Counted from the stretch's first letter, positions 1-12,699 are shown. The stretch is 64,000 nt of DNA from Poa pratensis (GCA_947311845.1 CAMZMU010000040.1:63926708-63990707), one strand, 5' to 3'. A program made the numbers and translations. Notes: a model not told the origin generated them from the letters alone.

Positions 1-3000
1 CTTCATTGTCTACGACAAGAACACAACCTTGCTGCTTATCGTGCATAAGCAATGTTGCCTCCTTGATGGTGACAGTAGGTGTAACCTTAATAAAATGCTT
101 TGTCATTGCTCGTGATACCTGGAAGAGTTGTTATTAGAAAGCTACGAAATCCCCAGGAAAGTTTTGCAAATTTACTCAAATGAAGCTACAGAATGAAAAT
201 TTAGCTATTAAACCTTCAATTCATCAAGAAGCATCTCCTCACTGTTACTACTGTAGTAATCATCTTCTAGAATTGCGAGTTCGACATCATCCGCTTCTGG
301 TCGTCTCCCATCTGTCTCATTCCTATCAGCAGGAGGTAATAGTGAAGAATAACCATGCCGAGGAGATGTAGCCTCAAACATCTCTTTGTTGCTGGAGTGA
401 CTTAAAACAGACGGGACCCAAATTGCTAAACCAACAGCACCCTGTTAATGGAAAACAAATGGCTACATCAGATATATTAAATTGCATGCTTTAACAGAAA
501 ATAACAATGCCTCAGATGAAACATTACCATCAAAGGAAGTAGAATTCTGTAATCTTTTGTCAGTTCAAAGAGTAGCAGTACAGATGTCAATGGAACTGAA
601 CAAACTGAAGCTAGCGTAGCAGCCATTCCAACCTGAATAGAATTAAAAGTCAGCATAGTTTTGGTCCCATCAAACTTTAACCCACTTGCATAACTGAAAA
701 ATGAAAACTTACCAGCGCGTAAGCTTGAGGGTGTGCAACTGCAGTGTTACCCGGAATAACAGAGTTTATTAATTGTGCCGCTGAGCCTCCAAAAACAGCA
801 CCAACAGCAGCACCAATCATCAAGCTTGGGGCATAAAGGCCACCAACAAGACCAGAACCCTTGCAAAGTGCAGTCGCAACAACTTTTGCAGCAGCCAACT
901 GAGCTAACAACCAAATCCCAGGGGCTGAAGCACTTTTTCCAGTATGTAAAATTTCATCAACGTTGGTGAAACCCCAGTAAAGTATTCCAGGGTATCTTAG
1001 AGCTATTAGACCAGCTCCAAGACCACCTAAAGCTGGACATACTACAGCAGGGAGACCGAATTTTTTCCTTATCAAGTCAAATGTCTTTGTGAACCAAACG
1101 ACCAATTGCCTGAATACCACGCTCACCACCCCACAAAGCATGCCTAGAATAAGATAGAGTGGTAGCTCTGCAAAGTACAACTTTTAGTCAGTTGCATAGT
1201 TAGATAACTGAAAACTTAAAACATTATAACAGGTACACCTTAGAGAAAATATCAGAATTGCAAGTTATATAATGTCTAATGGTAAAGAAAAATCACAGCA
1301 ACAAGAAGCGCTAAAAGTGAATGTAATTTTTACAAGGGATGGCATGTGTACATGCCAACAGCATAAATCAGCAACGAAAATATGGAAGTGTCACAATTAT
1401 ACACATGCTACTTAAAGTTCAGAACATAAGTCATGCCCGGTTCTGGGCCTTTGGGACAGGTATGAAATCATCAGTTAATACCTAATCCAGATAGCTTTAT
1501 TTAAGTTCCTACATTTCAAAAGGGGTGAGCCACGGATGCGGGGGTGTCGTGTCCGAGACCACGGACACCGGGGATGCAAACACCCCGTTTTGAGATTCGG
1601 CAAAGGGGCACTAGGAGGTTCCGACGAGCTTCCAACGATGAACACGAACGCACACACGATTTACCCAGGTTCGGGCCGCTGAGAAGCGTAACACCCTACT
1701 CCTGCTTGTCTGAATATATGAGGACAGTGTTTCCGAGCTACAAGGTGAGTTCCCGGGGAACTCAAGCTCTCCTCTCTCTCTGGCTTGCTTGCTGCTCAAG
1801 ATGGTCTGAACCCTCTGCCAGGTGGCCTTGGTCCTCCTTTTATAGGCTAAGGGGATACCACATCCCAAAAGTGGCGTGGGTAGGTGGGTGGAAGGTGCCC
1901 TTCCCCTGATCTGCCTGCCTCTAGTCTGGATAGAGCCAAAACCCTGTAGCTATAGCTAAAGTGGCGCCTGACCGTCCTGCCGGCTCATAAGCGGAGCGGG
2001 GTCCCTCGGAGGAGATCTGCCTAGGCACCCCTACTTTCCCCCATCAGCATGAGCTTTTGGGAGAACTGGCTGGTGCATGCAGTTCTACACCACAGATAGT
2101 CACCCCTACTGAAGTTACTAAAACTAGCAAAAAGAATTTATAAATGCATGGTGCGCACTGTGCAGACCAAATAGACTGATATTATCTCCCAAAACAGAAG
2201 ATATAAAATAGAAACTAGGTGCTAGACGAATGCCAGAACACTGTTACTTTCCTACTGTAGTAGTATAAGAGCATATACATTTCTACTGACAAAGCAAAAG
2301 CTACCTTTCTGTAATACCAAATTTGATCAGAATAAGATAAAATACCAGCAGCAGATTTTAGTTCATACGTCGGGACAATAAAAGCTGCCTTCTCCCCTAG
2401 CAAAACATTGGACACAGTTGATGATATAACCGATGCCAAGATAATCATAGCAGTGGTAAACGGTGGTGAATTCTCTGCTCGAAGTGGCCTCAATACTGTT
2501 TCGATAGCAAAAAAACATCCAGCGACTGCAGCATTGAAACCTAAACACATAGTAACACAAGCGTCAGGAGAAAATATAGGACAGGAGACTCAGCAGTTTT
2601 AGTGTGGGTAACAGCAAACTAATAATTCAGAAATTCAAAACAGAAAGATCTACAATGTTCCCAAATATAATTTGTGGTTCCATTTGCTTGCAGAATTATT
2701 GCATCTTACTTTCTTGTTATCTTCAACCAGCATCTTAGCAGACTTCCCATGTATTTCAATTATATCAGATGCATGAGAAGAATTTTAACAGATATAGTTA
2801 CTTAGGTATACCTGAAGCAATTCCAGCAGCTGATCCTGCTGCGATAAGAGCAATCCTTCGTTCCCTGTTGTTCTCCATCATTTCAGCACACCCAATTGCA
2901 CAAGATTTACCAATATCAACACTTGGCCCTTCAGGTCCCAATGAACATCCCGTCCCCAAAGTAATTGCCGCTTGGATGGCCTTGATTGTTGGAAATATTG

Positions 3001-4749
3001 CACTCATGAAATCAATACCTTCCCTTTGAGATGATAAGGATTGCTTTATCTGCTCAAATATCTCCAGTAATCCATGCATCATACCAACAACAACTCCACC
3101 AGTCACTGGTATTAACAATATCCTATGCCAAGTATCAGCAAGCCTCTGCAGGCGCAGCCAAGCAGCGCCCTCGGTGGGTGTGCCGGCCCATGCCCATTCA
3201 TGTATGACATGCACCTGAAAAGGGCAGGCATACGTTCATCAAAAAACTGATCAGGGAAATTCCAAAAAAAAAAAACCTTTTAGTTCACAATAATAAACAG
3301 CTAATTCTGATTGAATAGCTCCTACTAAATAACTATGATCTTCCAAAGCAAGCCCATTTTCCTCTAGTTTTAAGCCTTCATAAATTGAAAACACATACAA
3401 ATACAAAATATACAACTACACAAGGGGTTTGGATCCCACCCTGCAGTGAAAACTAATTATTAATAGCCCCACCTGGCACAACAGTTACAGCGAGAAAGCA
3501 AGCAAGTGATTAAAGACACATTGAGAGTATTGTTAAATGGAGATGGTCTGTCAGTCTATTGTAAACCTGAAATAACACCAGAATTCTCCCAAGGTACCAT
3601 AGCCCACTCAAAAGCTCTCCAAAGCAAATGCTTTTGAAAAATATCAGAGTGAAACAGAGCATAGGCTCTGCAATCACATAGCAGTTGAAGAGTACAACAA
3701 AGGCCAATCACTCTGATGATTGGTTTAACTAGAATAAACATCCAAATTCATCAAGGAGCTACCTTTCCAGTTTCTAAGTGGTTTAGTATAATTCAAATAG
3801 GCCTCGACCTGATTGATCCAGAACAACTCAGGCAGCCTTTTCATCAAGGCACGTCATAAAAAGAGTATGTACGGAGAAGAGAAACACAGACAGTTCACCA
3901 AAATCAGCAGTAAGAAGACAAATTTTATCAAACCGGCAAACCATCATTCATACTAAACTACCGAACAAGACTCCTTGGCCCTTGCTCACCACATAGCATC
4001 ACAAGTCATGCACTAAACAGAGACTGTGATCGTACCATCTATCCCCATAGGCGGCAACATCATATTCCACATGAAGATGAACACACTAACATGTGTGGCA
4101 TAACGTTATGAACAGCGCACAAATTTCACACGAAGATCACACTATTAAGTTTCCTCCAGATCTCTCTCTGTTCCTTCATACATGAGTGTCCTAGAGTGCA
4201 TGCCAATGTACTATATTCAGACCCAAAACCCGAAGTGTCCACTCCCCACCTATATCATCGCAACAGATTGACGGATAAAATGACCTTAGGATCGGAGTAA
4301 ATTTCATAGTACTTGGCAAACCTATAGATCTCGGTAGAATCTTATCTGTTCCTGCTCGCATCGATTAATAGAACTGATAAAAAACGCTTCTCTCCACACG
4401 CAGATCTCTCACTTACCCCGCGGTTGAACGCGGCGACGAAGATGCCGGTAGCGAGCCCGAGGAGGCACCCGACGAGCAGCAGCGCCCACTCGGGCGGTGC
4501 GCCGTCCCCGAGCTCGTCACTTTTCTCCTCCCTTCTGGGCGTCCGCGCCTCCCCGGCCCCAGTCGCCGAAGGAGACGCCGGGCCGCCGTCCGCGTGGTTG
4601 TGGCGCCCCCGGTTCGAGAGGCGGCGGTCCAGGTTCCGCAGAAGCTCACGCACGCGGTTTCCTCTTGGGGTGTACGCCGATTCGGGGTCGGAGGAGGACG
4701 GCAGCGCAGCAGCGCCGGAACGCAGCGGCTCGAGGTCGCTGTCCGCCAT
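1..4749 (-). CDS. CLC-f: CLC-f type chloride channel/transporter, 3' end outside the window
   Basis: Voltage-gated-chloride-channel family membrane protein; the plant CLC-f group is placed in Golgi/endomembranes (family knowledge). Seven exons read on the minus strand with GT/AG borders and agreeing phases: 4417-4749, 2812-3214, 2346-2540, 713-1167, 528-632, 214-441 and 1-118 (cut by the window edge). The start MADSDLEPLRSG at 4749 opens a low-complexity N-terminus; the first membrane helix (ALLLVGCLLGLATGIFVAAF) closes exon 1. Exon 2 carries the ion-path motif GTGCSLGPEGPSVDIG with the gating-type glutamate in GPEGP; exon 4 has GSGLVGGLYAPSLMIGA; exon 5 has SVPLTSVLLLFELT. The last visible exon begins a CBS domain (RAMTKHFIKV). 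All exons are open. The intron between exons 3 and 4 holds a transposon-like insertion, and the promoter is only about 190 bp before a repeat cluster. Assignment to CLC-f rather than CLC-e rests on remembered similarity. Confidence 0.9.
1521..2107. mobile_element. transposon-like insertion in a CLC-f intron
   Basis: GC-rich block unlike the AT-rich intron around it. It includes a stretch near 1660-1690 (ACCCAGGTTCGGGCCGC) of a kind I associate with grass LTRs. Its edges are matched by an 8-bp inverted pair, AGGGGTGA at 1521 and TCACCCCT at 2100, but I see no convincing target duplication, so class and exact ends are uncertain. It has no coding capacity that I recognise. Confidence 0.35.
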
Positions 4750-4935
4750 GTCGCGTGAGTGGAGAAGGAGCACGAGCTTAGCGCGATCGCATCAAGAGGG
4801 TGGGAACGAAGCTTAGGGCCGTCAGCTGGAGGTGGATCTGGGGGGCTTGTGGCGGTGATCTCGTCGGCGGTTGGCGATGGCGAGGTGGGGTGGGCGGAGG
4901 TTGGGTTAGGAAGAAGGAAAGGGAAGTGCGCGTGT
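4750..4935 (-). promoter_or_regulatory. 5' flank and probable promoter of CLC-f
   Basis: About 190 bp separate the CLC-f start codon from the ACCCGAACCCG repeat cluster. The stretch is GC-rich and holds no obvious TATA box on the minus strand. It must contain the 5' UTR and core promoter unless these lie inside the repeat. Confidence 0.35.
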
Positions 4936-5895
4936 TTGTTTTCCGAACCCGAACCCGAATAACCCGAACCCGACAAACCCGAGCACCACATCGGGTAACA
5001 GTTTTGGAAACCCGAACTATATTCAGGAAATTCGGGTATGAAGTCACGGTACCCGATCCACCAGAATAACCCGTAATATAGAAAACGTCCAGTAAAAAAA
5101 AACCCGAACAGTGCAAGGCCCAGCCCAAGTACTAAATCCCTACGTAGCCCAAGTACTAACCTTGTGTTGTGCCCTTTGCCCAGATACGTCCCCAACTCCC
5201 CATCACCCAGCCGCCACAACCCACAAGCACACAACACCACACAGCCACCAACCCTACCCTAGCCACTCCGCCGCCAGCTGCTGGTGGCTCAGGTGGCCGC
5301 CCGCTGCCACAACTCACAGCGGCGGCGCCAGCTCTCGCATGCCCCAGCGCTCCACCCCTAGCCGGTGACGAAGTCCTTGTCTTCCCCGAGGCAGCGACGG
5401 GCCCGCGCTCTTCTCCATCTCCTCTGATGCCGCAGCAGGTCAGCGCTCACCGCCACATTCCGCGATGTGACGACGAAGACGAGCTGTCAAGGAGGACGCT
5501 ATCTGCAATCTTTAGAGATCTGGCGCCTTCCCCATCTCCACCTTCCCCATCTCCATCTCCATGCAGCCTCGATCTGGCGCATCTCCCTGCAGCCTCGATC
5601 TGGCGCCTTCCCCACCGCCCACCGCCACCTTCCCCATCTCCCTGCAGCCTCGATCTGGCGCATCGACGGCCGCTGGTCTTCACCGCATCGACATCCTCTG
5701 CATCGACATCCTCTGCCTCATCGCTAATTCGGGCAAATCGGGGAAACCCGTACCCGAACCCGAATTATCGGGTACCCGATTTGTCGGGTTTTGATTTTTT
5801 CAGCAGAATCTCGGGTTTGAGATCTGGAAACCCGATTTATAGAAAACCCGTAAAACCCGACCCGAAATTTCGGGTAAACCCGAACGCCCACCGTG
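4936..5895. repeat. ACCCGAACCCG repeat cluster, probably a degenerate hAT-type element
   Basis: Both ends (about 4936-5110 and 5730-5895) are packed with short direct and inverted copies of CCCGAA/TTCGGGT and GGTACCCGAT, the subterminal pattern of non-autonomous hAT elements in grasses. The middle (5120-5720) is GC-rich with no recognised gene. I could not define a clean terminal inverted repeat or an 8-bp target duplication, so it may be two fragments. Confidence 0.4.
5558..5662 (+). repeat. three copies of a GCAGCCTCGATCTGGCGC unit
   Basis: The unit TGCAGCCTCGATCTGGCGC occurs near 5562, 5589 and 5643, interspersed with two copies of CTTCCCCATCTCC. A smaller duplication (CATCGACATCCTCTG) follows near 5688 and 5703. 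This reads as local tandem duplication inside the GC-rich middle of the preceding repeat cluster. Confidence 0.7.
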
Positions 5896-7690
5896 AATGA
5901 ATAGAGCTTATAAATTTAGTCAAAAATTCAAGTCTCGCTAAATTTGACCAAATATATGGATAAAATTATCTTATCATAAATATTCATATTTTTATCTACA
6001 ACATTGGTCAAACTTAATGGATATTGAATTTTTACTAAATTTATACAAACCCCCTCCATTCTAATGAGTAAGTTGTATAAATTTGAGTCCTTTTGATGGG
6101 TCCGATTAAAGGTCATCAAACCAGTTTAATATATTTGTAAATATAGTTGTCCGGAGCTGGTCTTGTTGTAGCGTGTTATATGTTGAAGTAGCCCATCTGT
6201 TGAGATGGTTCATCAAGTCTTCATTTGGTCAGGATTACTTCTATGCATGTCGGCATTGCTTATATTTGATAAGTAAAGTATGTGTATCGGCGGTGTGTCT
6301 TGTTCTTTAGTGATCCTTGGATAGATCGTATCAACATTGCTTGATTCGTGTGGGTTTGCTTTAATGCAATGGATCAAGAGACAATGCTTGGAGCGCGAGC
6401 CAGGAGAGGCTGCAGCTCGGAGGCGTTTGCGGCACACGAGCCAGTCGAGCTGACCGCTCCCAGCCATGGTGGCCAAGAGCTCGAATTCGAGAGGGACATG
6501 GGCTACAGCGACGGAATTTGAGGGAAAGGAGAGGGGATCCCAGAGATCACCGAGGGATCCTTGCATGCGGCTAGGACGCCAACGCGAAGCTTCTATGCCG
6601 GAGCTTGCCAAGATTTCCTGGGGGACAACTTGCAATATATGGATTCTTGGGGGGGGGGGGCAAAGTACTCAAAACTTTCTAACCTAACTTGTCCCCCAAA
6701 AATAATTCCTTCACACTTTGCAAATCCTGGGTGTGTGTGGGTGGGGGGGGGGGGGGGCGGTACCCCCCTCTGAAGTACACTAAGCTCCGCCATACTTGCA
6801 TGGTCATATAATTTTTAGAATCAGAAGAAACAGAAATTCAAGGGGTATTTCACAAAATTTAACGGCTATCATAACGGAGGACGAGGATCGTCTGACGTAA
6901 GTTAGGCTGTAGTTGGGTCACTAACATGTGGACGCCTGCGTTGGGAGGTCCCACATGTCAGTTTCAGGATAGGCTACGTCAGGGGTCTCAATCGGATTAC
7001 GGAATGACTAACGTGCAACATTGACCCAACTTTTTTACCGATAATTAGCATTTTTTAAATTGATGACAAATCCGCTCATGCGTGGGAACTTGATATACCA
7101 CACGAGTCTATTACTCTAATCAGTCCTTACGAAACAGAAGGAGTATAAATTTGTAAGCACTAGAAAACCAGCTTAATATATGGATGAAACAGAGGGAGTA
7201 TAAATTTTTAAGCACTAGAATTTTCAGTTGCAAATCCGCATGACCGTGGATCATTGTCGCAAACAAAATGCACTGAGCTTTCATCAAAGAACCAAACGAC
7301 TCACAGACTACGAACCGTAGGAAAGCTACAGAGCGAGCACAAAGCAAAGGAAACAGCAGCAGACGCTACAACTTTCTTTCAGTCAAAACACCGCTTTACA
7401 GCAAAAGAATTGTTGGGTAGAATGGCACACTTGAAAAAGATCTCGAAATTGCTTAGCAGACGTTACCATTTTTTCTCCTGACAAATCTGGCCTCAAAAGC
7501 TGCGCACATAGTTGCCTCAGCAACAAGGATGTTCATAGTTCATGTAACCTAAACCGTGTTGTCGCAAAGGAAAAAAATTACAGAGAACTATATGCAGAAG
7601 ATTTGACAGGAACACAAAGATTGACTCATGAATACAGGTTATCTCGGAAAAGGACTTCCCAAGAGCTACAAGCCATCAAGCTTTCTAAAC
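5896..7690. other. gene-free stretch with G-runs and a short direct repeat
   Basis: No coding region recognised. Visible structures are homopolymer G runs of 12 (ending at 6660) and 15 (6733-6747), and a direct repeat of about 33 bp (GAAACAGA.GGAGTATAAATT core) at about 7130 and 7185 that ends in Stowaway-like sequence. The rest is ordinary intergenic DNA. Confidence 0.6.
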
Positions 7691-7692
7691 TA

Positions 7693-7763
7693 CTCCCTCC
7701 GTTTGCCCGTATATAGTCCACATTGATATATCTAAAGCATCTTATAATTAGGAACGGAGGTAG
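7693..7763. mobile_element. Stowaway (Tc1/mariner) MITE, about 71 bp
   Basis: Begins CTCCCTCCGT after a TA at 7691 and ends ACGGAGGTAG before a TA at 7764, giving the TA target duplication typical of Stowaway. It lies in the 3' flank of the XTNX gene. Confidence 0.75.
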
Positions 7764-8008
7764 TAACTGTGAAACTGAACAGTGAGAACATAATAAAAGC
7801 TTTATGAAATAGCAACCGAGCTGTACTGTACATGACAACTCAGGTTACACCTCGCATCAAGAAGCTTTGGCTATGCTATTGTACTAGTCACTGACAAAAC
7901 TGTGCCTGGCATCACAGGTTCAGAAATATCAAGACATTCAGAACTTTGGGAAACCCCTTCAGCAAGGAACGCACATTACAACAGCTCGCAAGGGTTCTGT
8001 ATATCATC

Positions 8009-11001
8009 TCATATCTTACTCCTGTATCTGACCAGCTTTGCCAATGTCTCCTGAGCAGCCACCGTCTGGGCGTCACCGTGTCCAAGCATCACCGTCCTGA
8101 TGCTAATGCAAGTCCTGCACAGCTCTTCACCGGTGTCAAACAGCCCGCCTCGGAGCAGAAGCTTCGCCCTTGTCTCGAGCAATGTTGCCTTGAGCAGCGT
8201 CACCTCCTGCCAGATGAACTCGTCGACACGGTGGTTGGGTTGCAGCTTCTTCCTCCAGGATAACGATCCGCGGTTCCAGTCCTGCATCCGCGACGTGTAA
8301 GACTTCTCCACCTCCTCAAGAATGTTTGTGCACACCTTGAGCAGCTCTAAAGCTGAGCTACACCGCGAGTACGTCATGAAGGACTCAATTGCCAGGGGTA
8401 GAGCAGTCTTTCTTATGAAGAGGACCATGTCTACCGCCTTAAGCTGAACAGCAGGTGGCTCGGACTTGAAACCAAACACAAGGAATGCACTAGCCCACAA
8501 GTGATCTGAGTACACTGAAGGGTTCCCAGCCCTCATTACCCCATTGACAGCCGCAGTGGTCGGCGCCAAGCCTCCCCTGATCTTTCCAAAGAGCTGTGTG
8601 ATCGGGTGGAATTGGATCCAGCAACCAGGATGACGAGTTGCCTTTCTCGCCAAACCGAGCTTAACAAGTAAGAGTGCCGACTCTACCTCAGCTTTCTGGC
8701 CATTAGGAGCTAGAAAGCAATGTGTACCACATAGAAATGCAGTTTTGAGGGATTCGCCAAACAGGTGAATGCTTCCCTTCACTGGTAGCTTGCTCGCTGT
8801 CGCAGCCAATAGTGTAGACGACACAGGAGCAGGAGCTAACCAAGAACCAGCAATGATCATCTTCGAGGACAGGTGTCCTCCTTTTGCACGGTCCATCAAG
8901 GCAAAACAAAATACCAGGACCTTAATCAGAAAGGAATTGTTACGGCAGAAGCCGTCGTCATTGGCATCATGGGGGAACAAATTCTCGTTCAATGATATCC
9001 TCTCGACAGCCTCAAACAGAGTGGAAGGCGCAATCATGAGTTCGGAAAGCAATGAACCGACGACCCACAGACCAAAGCTCAGCCTACCCAATCGCTCGTC
9101 CAACTTCCTGAGGACTTCCGTTTCGTCAGGCGGATAGTCATTCTTAAGCTTACCCTTCATTAAGATCATCGCATCAATGTATGAGAGCTGCGGCAGCTGC
9201 ATCGGCTCAAGATTCATCACACGTGGCAAACGGGTGGTGATAATGACATTCGTCGCTCCGGTGTTCCTTGGGATGAAGTCATGGAGATCCTTACCTTCCC
9301 ACCAATCCCTCTCGTTCTCAAGGTTGTCAATGACAAGCAAGTAGGGCACATCACGGAACAGCTCCCGCTTTACCCTCTGGAATGCATCAAACTCCTGCTC
9401 CTCAAAGCTCCTGATCCTACCCCTCTCCTTCTCGGCCTCAGCACTTATATCCAATCCCAAATCATGGATAAATTGAGTATGTTCTGCCTCAAATACCGAG
9501 CCTCCCCTCCAATCCACAGCACCATCTTGTACCGCTGTGAATACCGGTAAGCAAACTCCAATGCCAGTTCAGTTTTGCCAATACCTGAAGAGCCATTTAT
9601 GCAGACCACAGTGGCACCGCCGTAGCCCTTGCTGCTGCACCGGAACCTAGATCTCCTGTGCTTTGATCTCTGCTTCTGAAGGTTTCGACCTTTCACTGAT
9701 GACAGCTCAATCACTGGATCAATCCAGGCCTCCAATGTCGGCTCCTTGCATTTGCGCATTTCCAAACTGATGTACTTGGCATTAGATGTCCTCACCGTGT
9801 CACTCTCCTCATCAGCAAAGCCATCAGAGACGCCGCTAGATCTTTCATTTGTAGTGGAACCCCTTGAGCAATCCACTTCTTGGATATCTACCGTGGATCC
9901 AAAGAATATCCCCTCGATTTCACTCAGCTCTTTCTCCCTTCCGACGAAATGCCGGTTACGTGGGAAAGGTATGCCTCCAGAGCCCTCACTTTCCTTGTCA
10001 GCAATGTTCTTCCGGCCAAGCTTAGACTGCAGCAAAGTGACTGTCCTCGAAACACAGCTTCTCCAATTGCTCTCATTCGCCTCGAGCTTGAACTCGTGGC
10101 ACCGCATTAGCCCTTCAAATGCTTCTTTCCCTTCCTTATCCTCCAATTTACCATCAAACAGCCCTGCAATCTCCGCTGGCTCGGTGTCGAACAGTATAGG
10201 AATCAGGTTCTTCTTCTGAGCAAAGAATCTGATCTCCTCAAGGCTGTACGGATTGAGGAAGCTTGACATGGTGACGACCACGACGCCGAATGCCACGGAG
10301 CAAATAATCCGGTCCGTAATCTCATGAATCTGCGTGTCGGAGTACTTTGCCCGGTCAGCGACAAAGGAAGCAATGCCCTGCAGCTCGAGCTCTGCCTTGA
10401 GCCACTTGCAGAACCTGCCGAGGTTGCCGTTGTTGTGGTACCCAATGTACACGTCGCAGCTCCGGAGCTTGGCGTTGGCCGACGGCGACGCCACGGAGCC
10501 CCGGGTGAAGGACACCCGCGGCACGGGGAACGAGAAGGATACGCGCGGCGGAGCGCCGCCACAGCCGCCGCCGTCTGAAATCTTGGCCGGGTCGATGCCG
10601 GAGTCGTACCGCTCCGACGGCGGCGTGCGGGACGCGCTCGGTGCGTCGGTGTCCTCCGACTGGGACCCGTTGGAGCAAGACGCCGGCGACGGCGCCGTAG
10701 TGGTGGTGACACTTGAGGCCTTGCTTTCTTGATTCAACTGCCGCGGCGGCGGCGACGGCGGCTCAAGGATTCGAGGCGAGATGTACGGGGACTGCAGCGC
10801 CGAGACGAACGCGGAGGAGGGCGGCGACGGCGAGTAGAGGTGCGGCGTGATGGAGATGGCCGGCGAGATGGGGTTGGACCGGTCGGAGCTGCTGCAGAAT
10901 CCGGCATTTGTCCTGATGGTGAGGGACTTGGTGGCAATGGGGATGTCCTTGGGCACATCAAGAAAGCTCGGAGCTTCCTGTTCCTCCTCCATGGCTACCA
11001 A
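8009..11001 (-). CDS. XTNX-type TIR-like/NB-ARC protein, one frameshift
   Basis: Two overlapping reading frames (11001 to about 9462, then about 9461 to the stop at 8009) together encode about 995 residues without introns. The start is MVAMEEEQEAPSFLDVPKD at 11001, or the internal Met at 10992. After a disordered Ser/Pro-rich N-terminus comes a TIR-like domain (CDVYIGYHNNGNLGRF), then an NB-ARC with P-loop GSSGIGKT, kinase-2 YLLVIDN and RNBS-B GATNVIITTR, and a helical C-terminal region instead of LRRs. This matches the XTNX family, which monocots keep although they lack classical TIR-NB-LRR receptors (family knowledge). The frames join at 9461-9466, where one A fewer than the family sequence shifts the frame. 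Everything else is open, so it is either a very young pseudogene or a sequence error. Confidence 0.85.
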
Positions 11002-12249
11002 ATCACAAAGCTTGCTGGAAAGCGCAGCATGATCTGGTGCTCCTCATGTCCCTATCAAAGATTCAACAAACGGGGTAATAAGAACAGAGAAAGCATATGC
11101 AGTCACATCTCATTCAGAAAAAAAAAATACCCCAATAAGGAACTGTTCCAACAACTTGCAGCAATCTGCAAGATTCTGCACTTGATTCCACCCAGAGATG
11201 TGTGAAAGGAAATGGAAGTTTGAATGACAAGGCCAAGCGAAGAAAAAACTTACTGTTATAATAAGGTATCCTTCAAGAATCCAATGCTAATGTCTCTTCG
11301 GAGTTCAGAGTCGCTTGCTGGAGCTTCAAGAACCAAAATGGCTGGAGGGCCTGGAGCCGGATTTGAAAGATGTCCTACCTTTCCGACCCGAACACCATTG
11401 AATGGATGGGTGCTCCCACTGCGATCTTTGTCCTAGGAGGAAATAAAGGGAGGAGGCCGATTGATGTCAAAGAAAGTACGGCTTCAGTTCAAGGTCCTCT
11501 CTTGAGATGACCACCAACCCCTAAAAATATTGGCAACCAGATGTGGCATCAAAAGGTCCAGGTAAATGTGGAGCTACTACTGTCTCTAGTACTACCAGTG
11601 CTAGCGCCACACAAGACCAGCACCATTTCCAATGGAAAAAATCACCCACCAACAGTAGTATAGCTCAAATGCAGCAATGCCCAGAGCAATCATCCTGTCC
11701 GTCCAATTCCAGGGTCACAAGCATCTGTTCTTCATCTGGTGGTACTGGCAAGAGTTTTGACCATGTACAGCTCTACCTAGATGCAGCAAAGCAAGTGTGA
11801 TTCTCATCTGGAACTGTGCTTAGAAAGGGAGGCTGGACATTAGATTATACTATTAGCTTGGTTTGGTTGCCATTTGAACAGTAGCATCTGGCTGCCTAAT
11901 ATAATCCCTTGTTTTATGTGCTCTGGGTGGGTGCCCCTTCACTCACTGTTTATTTTACAGTGCCCCAAGCTTAGCCATAAGTTAACCAAAGTGCTAAACT
12001 ACTACACTAATCCAGTACAGTGCAGTGCCTCTGGTGAAACCCTAGACTAGAGTACTCAGCTGAGACAGGGAGGGGAGATCTTGCAGTGGATAGAGCACAA
12101 GACGACATGAAATAGTGCCGCTGAGGGAGGAGCAGGGCATGGCATGGCCCCCGGCTTTGTTCCGGCATGGAAAACTGGGCCCTGGAGGGGAAGACCAGTC
12201 CAACTGCAGCTGCATTCAAATCAAATGCTGCCTTCTCACCAAGAAACAA
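11002..12249. other. 5' flank of XTNX and intergenic DNA
   Basis: Contains the presumed 5' UTR and promoter of the XTNX gene on the minus strand. I see no further coding exon, and no repeat other than the MITE that starts at 12250. Confidence 0.5.
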
Positions 12250-12656
12250 GTATTTTTTTAGTAAATGGCCCTTGATCGGATATTAAGCTAAGCATGACCC
12301 TTCGCAAAACTTTCAGCCAACTATGGCCTTTTTTAAAAACGACATAGCTGAAAGTTTTCTAAGAAATCTCAGAAAACGTCATACACTTTGGCGTATCCTG
12401 AGCCAGAAAATGCACTGTGGTACAGAGGCGAAAAGCCATATCATTTGCCTTTACCCAAATGACTTAGAAATTTTTGCGTTTTTCTGGCTCAGGATACGCC
12501 AAAGTGTATGATGTTTCTGACATTTCCATAGCCTCTGATATTTTCGAAACGCCTTAGCATATGATGTTTTGGGCCGAGGGCCATATCCGCGTGAAAGTTT
12601 TTCGAAGGGCCATACTTAACTTAATGTCCGATTAAGGGTCATTTAGTAAAAAAGAT
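12250..12656. mobile_element. Mutator-type MITE with 9-bp target duplication
   Basis: Imperfect terminal inverted repeats of about 50 bp (TTTTTTAGTAAATGGCCCTT against TTTTTTACTAAATGACCCTT, continuing to GGCCCTTCG/GACCCTTCG). The element is flanked by AAGAAACAA at 12241-12249 and 12657-12665. A second, inner inverted pair of about 30 bp (arms near 12380-12410 and 12480-12512) would fold into a hairpin. There is no coding region. The 9-bp duplication points to Mutator. Confidence 0.75.
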
Positions 12657-12699
12657 AAGAAACAAATGTTAAAGCAGAAACCTTTTGCTATCTACGCAC

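Noticed and set aside
1521..2107. Solo LTR with TG...CA ends in the CLC-f intron
   Set aside because: I tried TG at 1545 and CA at about 2046 but found no 5-bp target duplication, so I left the class open.
10203..10712. Arg/Pro-rich minus-strand frame and its plus-strand partners
   Set aside because: Frame shadows of the GC-rich N-terminal part of the XTNX gene, without domains of their own.
12200..12249. LGEKAAF peptide like that in CLC-f exon 3
   Set aside because: Seven residues only, without flanking similarity; taken as chance.
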